NCBI GenBank assembly: GCA_024809215.1
Contig: JANUBW010000003.1
Location: 124,001-188,000, forward strand
From: Niastella sp. OAS944
Lineage (GTDB): Bacteria > Bacteroidota > Bacteroidia > Chitinophagales > Chitinophagaceae
Reading direction: 5' to 3'
DNA length: 64,000 bases
The notes under the pieces are model-generated. The model saw only the letters and a list, made by a program, of their open reading frames with translations. It ran no database searches and had not been told where the DNA came from. Made by a program: the position numbers and the translations under genes. Positions 58,108 through 64,000 of this stretch are shown here, in pieces (position 1 is the first letter of the stretch; every line of letters begins with the position of its first letter).

Positions 58108-58911
58108 TTAATTCCAGCTGTTAATCAGTTCAGGCCTGTCTTTGAATCTTTCTTTAATACTGTTGATGAGCCACTCGCCGCCAAAAGTGATGGTTTCCTC
58201 GTGTGAGCCATAGATAGCCCATTTGTAGGTTTCATCAAAATACATCACTTCATGGTCCTGGTAAAAGGAACTAATGCTTTCCAGGTCGGTTTCGTAATCG
58301 TCGCCTGTTTCGTTTACCTCATACAAATGTTTACCGCCTTTTTTTGCCAACAACTCTTTGATAAAAAGGCGGTCGCCATCAGTAATATATTTTGAAAGCA
58401 GAAATACGGTTTCTTTCGGGCTTTTTTTACCCAACGGCTCCCAATAGTCGCCATCGTAACCCCACACCTCGTGCAGCATTTGACGCACGGTCATTTTTTC
58501 GTTGGTTTTCAACCGCCGGCGTAATGGCAACGGTTCTATATCTTTTACATCACTTTCCTTCAATGACTCAACATAGGCTTTGAACTTAACCCTTTCTTCC
58601 TTAATGGCTTTCTCTTCAATGTCATTATCGGGGTTATTTGTAAAAGCCGTTTCATTTTCCAGCGCCACTTCTATGATATCTTTTTTCAGTGTTTTAAAAT
58701 CGCGATATTCCGTTGGCACTAACAATTCAATGCCTTTTAAAATGGCGTCGAGCGCATTATAGCGGGGAAACAAATTATAATCAGAATCAGAATAGGTATA
58801 CTCAGGAAAATCTGAACCTGTGCGTTTTTCAGCGTACTCTTTTTTCCAAAATGCGATCGCATCTATGCAATAAGTCCTTACCAAGGTATGCAACCCCTCA
58901 ACCTTTGTCAT
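58108..58911 (-). CDS. Protein of unknown function
   Basis: A 267-residue soluble protein, charged and without signal or membrane segments. I do not recognise a family. It shows a helical N-terminal half rich in Asp/Glu/Lys (TLKKDIIEVALENETAFTNNPDNDIEEKAIKEERVKFKAYVESLKESD). The C-terminal half is mixed alpha/beta, with aromatic motifs (WGYDGDYWEPLGKK, YDETYKWAIYGSHEETITFGGEWLINSIK in approximate form). The C-terminal segment has the look of SUKH- or immunity-type proteins, but the evidence is weak. It is monocistronic and lies upstream of the histidine kinase gene on the same strand, with a separate promoter between them. Confidence 0.65.
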   Translation of the reverse strand: MTKVEGLHTLVRTYCIDAIAFWKKEYAEKRTGSDFPEYTYSDSDYNLFPRYNALDAILKGIELLVPTEYRDFKTLKKDIIEVALENETAFTNNPDNDIEEKAIKEERVKFKAYVESLKESDVKDIEPLPLRRRLKTNEKMTVRQMLHEVWGYDGDYWEPLGKKSPKETVFLLSKYITDGDRLFIKELLAKKGGKHLYEVNETGDDYETDLESISSFYQDHEVMYFDETYKWAIYGSHEETITFGGEWLINSIKERFKDRPELINSWN

Positions 58912-59048
58912 CGTTTGGATTTTTAACAGGCTAATTTAATATATATGTACTTTATATGCATCCAGTGCCTTACGGCTTTAATATTATTACAACGTTAAAT
59001 CGGGGCGAAATATTGAAAAAAAAGAAATCACAAATTTGAATTCCCCCA

Positions 59049-59080
59049 TTTGAGCTATCGTGGTAATCCTGTATTTTTTG
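59049..59080 (+). promoter_or_regulatory. Promoter of the DUF3592-like gene
   Basis: TTTG (59049-59052), a 19-bp spacer, then TATTTTTT followed by G, a near match to TAnnTTTG, about 22 bp before the ATG at 59103. Confidence 0.5.
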
Positions 59081-59102
59081 CATCATTATACATTAAAAAC
59101 GA

Positions 59103-60056
59103 ATGGCTAACAGAATTTTATCATCTGTCAGAAGCTTCTTTAGATTAATTACGCTATTAATTTTTGCAGCCGTTTTGGGCGTTTTGGCCTGGGGCAGCTG
59201 GCAATTATATAAGAACGAAAAAGAACTGCAACAGTTCATTAAGGAAGGCCACCCCGTAAAAGTACAGGTTACAGCCACCGACCGGCAAAACCTCACCTGG
59301 TACGATCAGTTCTCAAATAAGGTCTATATAACATTTAATTATAATAACCGGTTATATACAAGCCGGTACGTGCAGGATTCGGGCTGGGTTTACGTAGGCG
59401 ACAAGGTTACCTTATTATACCATCCTGAATTGGATGGCTTTCGCCAATTGAACAGGCAGATGCACTTCAATAAACCTAGCACCAGTTCGCGCCTGATCTC
59501 TTTTTCTTTTATGGGCCGGTGGAACGAGGGACAAAAATGGCTACTGCTCACCCTGATGCTTACCACCGTATTTACATTGATAGCGTTGAGCATTCTTGCC
59601 GGCTTTTTGCAAATTCCATTGTTAGGCCATATCGGGCGGTTTATTGTTACCGGTTTGGTAGTTGGTGTTGCATTATATTTCACTTACAATGCCTGGCAAT
59701 ACAACCAGTATTATAATAAAATAAGAAACAACAGCAAGAGTGAAACAGTGACCGTGTTGAGTACCAACTATCATGCCCGTAGCAAACGTAACAGCTGGTT
59801 TTATGATTATGACGCCACCGTTCAGTTTGGCAACGAACAAAAAACAATACCTATTGAAGAGGAAGACTTTGAAAAATTAAAGGCCAATGACAAGTTAGAG
59901 GTATTGTATAATAAAGAAGAGAACGACATGATGTCCGTGAATTATTCGGCCGATAGTACCAACATATTTGTTGCATTGTTTATGTGGGGCTTTGCGATCT
60001 TCTTTATTTACACCAGCTTTTTTAAGCGGAAAGCAAAAAGTGCGGCATCCCATTGA
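59103..60056 (+). CDS. DUF3592-like membrane protein
   Basis: A 317-residue protein with four hydrophobic segments (~13-33, ~147-167, ~177-195, ~285-303). Between them lie two copies of a soluble beta-rich region: VKVQVTATDRQNLTWYDQFSNKVYITFNYNNRLYTSRYVQDSGWVYVGDKVTLLYHPEL and SETVTVLSTNYHARSKRNSWFYDYDATVQFGNEQKTIPIEEEDFEKLKANDKLEVLYNKEE. This pattern (extended strands ending in GDKVxLLYxP) is that of DUF3592, here duplicated. Function unknown. The stop codon lies in the loop of the terminator hairpin at 60037. Confidence 0.7.
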   Translation: MANRILSSVRSFFRLITLLIFAAVLGVLAWGSWQLYKNEKELQQFIKEGHPVKVQVTATDRQNLTWYDQFSNKVYITFNYNNRLYTSRYVQDSGWVYVGDKVTLLYHPELDGFRQLNRQMHFNKPSTSSRLISFSFMGRWNEGQKWLLLTLMLTTVFTLIALSILAGFLQIPLLGHIGRFIVTGLVVGVALYFTYNAWQYNQYYNKIRNNSKSETVTVLSTNYHARSKRNSWFYDYDATVQFGNEQKTIPIEEEDFEKLKANDKLEVLYNKEENDMMSVNYSADSTNIFVALFMWGFAIFFIYTSFFKRKAKSAASH

Positions 60057-60071
60057 GGCGTGCCGCACTTT
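60037..60071 (+). terminator. Terminator overlapping the end of the DUF3592-like gene
   Basis: AAAGTGCGGCA (60037-60047) pairs perfectly over 11 bp with TGCCGCACTTT (60061-60071). The last codons (..SAASH) and the stop are inside the stem and loop. A run of Ts is short, so the strength is uncertain. Confidence 0.7.
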
Positions 60072-60235
60072 GATACCTTAAACTTTATTTCTATTTTGTA
60101 AGAAAAAACATGAGCCTTGGCGTGCCTGTTTTTAACCTTTCTCATTCAATTGGCCATGATCTTCACTTTTTTCCCCGGCAAAAAATTCATTTCAACCATA
60201 TTCAAAGATCAGGAAGCGGTAACTATCTAGTTAGG

Positions 60236-60709
60236 CTACTGCTTTTCCGGCTGGGTGTATGTAACAAAATCAATACCTACGCCATTGGGGTCCTGAATGG
60301 CAAAATGCCGGTCGCCCCAGGGCTCAGAACGAAGATCTATCTTTATTTCAACACCCTTCCTTTTTAATTGCTGGTACCACTCATCCACCTTCTCTACTTC
60401 AATGGTAAGGAAAACACCCCTGCCCGTAAAAGCCGGCTGAAACAATGTTTGTTGCGAAGGATGATCGGGCATTAAAAAGCTCAACTCTGCCTGCTTATTG
60501 GGTGTATGCAACAATAGATAAAATTCATTCTGAAATGTTACTCCAAAACCAAGCTGCTCTGTATAAAATTTTTTAGTCTCTTCCAGCTTCGAAGTAACAA
60601 TACCTGCATTCAACTTCATTTTACTACCCGTTTTTGTGGTTAATGAATTTTGAGAAAACCCCCCTGTTGAAAAAGTAACAAACAGGAACGTAACAAAGGT
60701 GGTGCGCAT
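60236..60709 (-). CDS. VOC/glyoxalase-like protein, possibly exported
   Basis: 157 residues. Residues ~31-157 are a single VOC (glyoxalase/bleomycin-resistance) module: MKLNAGIVTSKLEETKKFYTEQLGFGVTFQNEFYLLLHTPNKQAELSFLMP..GRGVFLTIEVEKVDEWYQQLKRKGVEI..EPWGDRHFAIQDPNGVGIDFVTY. The first ~20 residues (MRTTFVTFLFVTFSTGGFSQ) look like a signal peptide, which is unusual for this fold; starting at the internal Met (60619) would make it an ordinary cytoplasmic VOC protein. Ligand unknown. It precedes an AraC gene on the same strand by 75 bp. Confidence 0.8.
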   Translation of the reverse strand: MRTTFVTFLFVTFSTGGFSQNSLTTKTGSKMKLNAGIVTSKLEETKKFYTEQLGFGVTFQNEFYLLLHTPNKQAELSFLMPDHPSQQTLFQPAFTGRGVFLTIEVEKVDEWYQQLKRKGVEIKIDLRSEPWGDRHFAIQDPNGVGIDFVTYTQPEKQ

Positions 60710-60784
60710 CGTTTTTTTTTACAAATTTCCTTCGCAGGCAAGGGAATTCATTGTAAAAATCGGACATAATCGACCGTAGCAGAT

Positions 60785-61609
60785 TTATTCCCCCATAATT
60801 TTAGCGGGTGTAGTACCATAAAAAGTTTTGAACGCTTTTATAAAATGCGACTGGTCGTAATACCCTGCATCGAAAAACAGTTTTTCACTTTTTAATAATT
60901 GTGTAGATGGTTTTGCTTTCAGCAGTTGTTGAAACCGGATGATCTGTGAGAAGATCTTGGGGCTATCGCCAATATAAAAATTAAACATCCGGCGAAGCTG
61001 CCTGGCACTAAGTCCTGTGTTAAGTTCACTTTCTATATGCAGACCGCCGGCGCTTTTAAGAATTTGTAAAACCGATTCCATAAAACGGGGGTCAGTTGCC
61101 GGCGTTTGCTTTATTAAACGGTTCGTAAAAAATTTATTTAGCAATGCCACTATTTTATCCGCTGTATAACCGGCCTGCATATGATCTGCAATATATTTAG
61201 CCAGTGGCGGAACAACATCACTTAATTTCTCGTACCGGTTGCTAAGCTCGCTGCCATCTATCGAAAACAAATAAGGGAAGGCCGCAGGCAAGAAACGCAC
61301 GCCCACATAATGAAACGACTGGGGCAGGGCAAACTCTGTATACTGTTTGCAAAAACCCATTACATAACTATCGGCCGCATCGTGCATGTTGAAGTAAATA
61401 TCCATGCAGGCATCGGCCACTACCCTATAAATAAAAGGTTGCTCCATCGGGATTGGAGCAACCAACTGCCAATAACAATATATATAAGGGTGAAGCAAGT
61501 CGGCCGGTATATGCTCCTGGTAACTCACTCTGCTGTCTGCTTTATAGAAAATGGAGGGTTGAACGGGGTTATACTGTTTCCTGATTGCACTTATTAATTC
61601 AACGCCCAT
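60785..61609 (-). CDS. AraC-family transcriptional regulator
   Basis: A 274-residue protein. The N-terminal ~155 residues (YIYCYWQLVAPIPMEQPFIYRVVADACMDIYFNMHDAADSYVMGFCKQYTEFALPQSFHYVGVRFLPAAFPYLF) match the DUF6597-like sensor domain. The C-terminal double helix-turn-helix is ELNTGLSARQLRRMFNFYIGDSPKIFSQIIRFQQLL and FFDAGYYDQSHFIKAFKTFYGTTPAKI. It probably regulates the VOC gene just downstream; the ligand is unknown. Confidence 0.9.
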   Translation of the reverse strand: MGVELISAIRKQYNPVQPSIFYKADSRVSYQEHIPADLLHPYIYCYWQLVAPIPMEQPFIYRVVADACMDIYFNMHDAADSYVMGFCKQYTEFALPQSFHYVGVRFLPAAFPYLFSIDGSELSNRYEKLSDVVPPLAKYIADHMQAGYTADKIVALLNKFFTNRLIKQTPATDPRFMESVLQILKSAGGLHIESELNTGLSARQLRRMFNFYIGDSPKIFSQIIRFQQLLKAKPSTQLLKSEKLFFDAGYYDQSHFIKAFKTFYGTTPAKIMGE

Positions 61610-61655
61610 TCTTTTTTCTATAAAAATAGCAACAAAAAATTGTTACCGGAAACCG

Positions 61656-62894
61656 TTACGCTGCAACAGCTGCCTCAACCTGTTGCGTATTTTGGGCCGG
61701 TTTTACGCTTTCGTGGGTTACCCATTTTGTTCTTACAATTACCAGGAAGCTGCCGGCTGCAAGTACCGCATAAGCCACACCCAGCATGGTTTGACTGGTA
61801 ATGCTTAATGAATTCACAAGTAATGAACTTAACACTGATGTTACTACCGAAAATCCACCGCCTACCAAACCGGCTGCTTTACCTGCATATTGTGGAAAAC
61901 GGGTGAGGGTATAAGACATCAGGTTGTTGAAAATAAACCCGCCGGTACTGTGCAACAGAAATACAAACAACAGCAACGTAACTAAGCTCTGGTGATAAAA
62001 TGTAAGCGTTATCAACAAGGTAACCGCTACCAGTTGCAGGGTAGAAGCGAATATTAACTTTTTTAGAAAAGGTTTTTTGATCAGGATCCGCGAAAGTGTG
62101 CCGCCCGTCATTACCGAAAGACCACTAAACAATGCCGCATAACCGGTAGTTGTTGCCGACAAATGCAATTTCTGCTCAATCAGGAACGGACTGGCCATTC
62201 CATAAAACAGGATCATAGCATAGGCTAAACCAAGAATGACCATGCCAGCGGTAAAGTCGGGCGTTTTTACCATTTTGCCATAAGTATCGAGCACATTTTT
62301 TATACTGAACGGCTGCACCTGTTTTTGTGATTCGCCGCCTATAAGCACTTCAATAATAAAAAACGCGAAACTAAAAATACCCAGGAAGATGAAGTTCGAT
62401 TTCCAGCCCCAGGTTGTTTGAAAAAAGCCACCCAGGAAAGGCGCCACGATAGGCCCTATTGCCCAGATAACAGAAAACAAACTGGTATACTTTTTCAGTT
62501 GATCGCCACTATATACATCAACAAAGAACGACCGTTTGCTGACGATAATTACGGCCACCGTAAAGCCCTGTATAATACGCATCAGGTAAATGAACTGGAT
62601 GCTTTCGGTAAAGGCAATGGCAAAACTGCTTGCGCTGAAGACCAGCATCGAGATCATGGTTGGCCAGTAACGGCCATAACTATCGAGCAGGCCGCCCACA
62701 ATCAATTGTGAAACGCCATAGCTAATAATAAACAGCGAAAGTGTTAATTGAATGGCTGCAGGTGTAGTGTGCAGCTGTGTAGCCATATCGGGCAGTGATG
62801 GTATATAAACATCCATTGCAAAGCCCGACAGGGGAATTAAACCCAGTGCGACCCAGGTATTTGCTTGTATCCGTGATGGTGTAATGTTCCTCAT
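61656..62894 (-). CDS. Bcr/CflA-type MFS multidrug exporter
   Basis: A 412-residue protein with 12 membrane segments. The N-terminal LGLIPLSGFAMDVYIPSLPDMATQLHTTPAAIQLTLSLFIISYGVSQLIVGGLLDSYGRYWP includes the D-x-Y-x-P-S-L-P motif characteristic of the Bcr/CflA drug:proton antiporters, and IMRIIQGFTVAVIIVSKRSFFVDVYSG follows. Probable role: efflux of a toxic compound or metabolite. It is 84 bp downstream of the AraC gene at 62979, on the same strand, and is probably its target. Confidence 0.9.
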   Translation of the reverse strand: MRNITPSRIQANTWVALGLIPLSGFAMDVYIPSLPDMATQLHTTPAAIQLTLSLFIISYGVSQLIVGGLLDSYGRYWPTMISMLVFSASSFAIAFTESIQFIYLMRIIQGFTVAVIIVSKRSFFVDVYSGDQLKKYTSLFSVIWAIGPIVAPFLGGFFQTTWGWKSNFIFLGIFSFAFFIIEVLIGGESQKQVQPFSIKNVLDTYGKMVKTPDFTAGMVILGLAYAMILFYGMASPFLIEQKLHLSATTTGYAALFSGLSVMTGGTLSRILIKKPFLKKLIFASTLQLVAVTLLITLTFYHQSLVTLLLFVFLLHSTGGFIFNNLMSYTLTRFPQYAGKAAGLVGGGFSVVTSVLSSLLVNSLSITSQTMLGVAYAVLAAGSFLVIVRTKWVTHESVKPAQNTQQVEAAVAA

Positions 62895-62978
62895 GTTAGT
62901 ACCTTTTAATTGATGATGTAAAGGTATATCACATGGCCACCCCGGTAATTATACCATTCAAAGGGATGGTTATACAAA

Positions 62979-63926
62979 TCAAAGACTGGCCGGAATTGCA
63001 ATATTTTGCTGCCTGAATTCCATGGGCGCCACCGAAGCGAACTGTTTAAAGTATTTATTGAAGTGCGAAGGGTATTCAAAACCAAGCGCATAGGCTATTT
63101 CGGCAATATTCCAGTTGGTATTGCGTAGTAAGGCCTTGGCCTCGCTCACGATGCGTTCATGAATGATAGTGCGGGTTGATTTGCCGGAATACTTTTTCAC
63201 CACACTGTTCAAGTGGTTCACATGCACATGCAGCTGATCGGCAAAATGCGCCGGTGTTAATAATTTTAACGAATTCTCGGGCGAATCAACAGGAAACTGT
63301 TGATTCAACAATGTATAAAAAGCATTCACCAGGCGGTCGCGCACGGCACCGTTTTGTGCAAGCTGATTTTGCTGTAACCTTACTCCTTCATGTATTACCA
63401 GTTGCAAAATATTCCTGATCATATCCCATTTGTAGGAGTAATCAGACTCCTGCATCCGTTGCATTTCACCAAAGTACATATGAAGCCGGTCGCGCTCTTC
63501 CTCAGTAAGATTTACAATAGGGAATACGGAGGGGTTGAACAATGGACTGGCATATTGCACATCGGAAGGAATAGCGCTTTCTATAAACTGTTTATTGAAT
63601 ATTACGCCGTACCGGTTGGCATGGATATATGTCAACTCTATGGAGGCAGGTACCGATGGATTGGTGAAAATAAGGCAGGGTGGGTGCAATTGAATTTCCT
63701 GCTCGTCGTATATCAGCGTGCCTTTTCCTTTGCCGGTGGCATTGCTGAGGCATATTTTATAATAATCCCTTCTGTTAAAAGGCGTTTTTCCGGTTCGGCA
63801 GGTAATATACCTTATGTTGAAGTGGCTGCCGCCGCTAACCACAGGTAACTGGTCTTTAGGCACTGCCAGCCCAGTTCTATCGTAATACTCCTGCAAACTT
63901 TCGGTGGGGATCCTTTTATCCATCAT
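62979..63926 (-). CDS. AraC-family transcriptional regulator
   Basis: A 315-residue protein with a cupin-like N-terminal sensor half (~15-180, NIRYITCRTGKTPFNRRDYYKICLSNATGKGKGTLIYDEQEIQLHPPCLIFTNPSVP) and a C-terminal AraC domain (~205-305: LTPAHFADQLHVHVNHLNSVVKKYSGKSTRTIIHERIVSEAKALLRNTNWNIAEIAYALGFEYPSHFNKYFKQF). It is encoded directly upstream of the MFS exporter on the same strand and probably controls it. An exact -7 box lies upstream at 63970. Confidence 0.92.
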   Translation of the reverse strand: MMDKRIPTESLQEYYDRTGLAVPKDQLPVVSGGSHFNIRYITCRTGKTPFNRRDYYKICLSNATGKGKGTLIYDEQEIQLHPPCLIFTNPSVPASIELTYIHANRYGVIFNKQFIESAIPSDVQYASPLFNPSVFPIVNLTEEERDRLHMYFGEMQRMQESDYSYKWDMIRNILQLVIHEGVRLQQNQLAQNGAVRDRLVNAFYTLLNQQFPVDSPENSLKLLTPAHFADQLHVHVNHLNSVVKKYSGKSTRTIIHERIVSEAKALLRNTNWNIAEIAYALGFEYPSHFNKYFKQFASVAPMEFRQQNIAIPASL

Positions 63927-63969
63927 AGTATTACATTTGAAATAGGTAAAAAGTTGGTCTTATATAATT

Positions 63970-63977
63970 CAAATGTA
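63970..63977 (-). promoter_or_regulatory. Candidate -7 box for the AraC/MFS genes
   Basis: Minus strand reads TACATTTG, an exact TAnnTTTG match, 44 bp before the ATG at 63926. No clear TTTG is seen at the -33 position. Confidence 0.4.
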
Positions 63978-64000
63978 CTAATAAACAGTTCAGAAATGAA

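Noticed and set aside
60110-60367. 85-codon plus-strand ORF
   Set aside because: It overlaps the VOC gene antisense and has no signal or family motif.

Overview
This window looks like chromosomal DNA of a soil or plant-associated member of the Bacteroidota, most likely family Chitinophagaceae (Niastella/Chitinophaga-like). The evidence is two SusC/SusD pairs, one with an ECF sigma/FecR pair, three proteins with type IX secretion (T9SS) C-terminal domains, Bacteroidota-type promoters (TTTG about 20 bp before TAnnTTTG), moderate GC with AT-rich spacers, and many dispersed intergenic repeats. The genus is inferred; no rRNA or marker gene is present.

Layout. 1-6.7 kb: the start of a ceramidase-like membrane protein (cut by the window edge), an OsmC-like gene with an apparent one-base frameshift, an XRE regulator with a membrane domain, a SnoaL/ABM exported protein, a secreted propeller-like repeat protein, and a kinase-like/Omp85 fusion. 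6.8-16.5 kb (minus strand): SusC, SusD, metallophosphoesterase, MFS transporter, FAD oxidoreductase and an EEP phosphatase, which form one uptake and catabolic locus. 17-22.3 kb: a ZU5-like lipoprotein, hypotheticals, and an ArsR/SRPBCC pair with a well-defined promoter and two palindromic operators. 22.3-23.6 kb: a gene-free stretch holding a ~125-bp tandem repeat built from ~21-bp subunits. 23.6-26.4 kb: a large T9SS repeat protein.

26.6-33 kb is the most unusual region. A WYL regulator diverges from a plus-strand cluster: tRNA-like RNA 1, a RING-like/TerD-like protein (MXAN_6230/SCO0854 type), tRNA-like RNA 2, a small S24/S26-like protein and two RlaP-type (PF10127) nucleotidyltransferases. 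Both RNAs keep acceptor, D and T arms. In the first, the anticodon loop is replaced by 95 nt. In the second, about 119 nt sits between the anticodon-arm hairpin and the T arm. I read the cluster as a candidate RNA-processing, RNA-repair or RNA-based stress system with its own structured RNAs.

33-46.5 kb: a TIGR02117-like protein, then a minus-strand locus: ECF sigma factor, FecR, STN-type SusC, SusD, NAGPA-like phosphodiester glycosidase, EEP phosphatase, YdcF-like protein and SGNH hydrolase. Both Sus loci carry phosphoesterases, which suggests phosphorylated or phosphodiester-linked substrates. 46.6-64 kb: a YCF48/BNR-like protein, a large M60 peptidase with Ig-like and DNRLRE-like modules and a T9SS tail, a short UvrA paralogue, a CAP-domain protein, a XylR_N/V4R hybrid histidine kinase, a hypothetical protein, a DUF3592-like membrane protein, a VOC protein, two AraC regulators and a Bcr/CflA-type MFS exporter.

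Many spacers hold imperfect palindromes and dispersed repeats that begin at, or overlap, the stop codons of adjacent genes. Several also look like rho-independent terminators.
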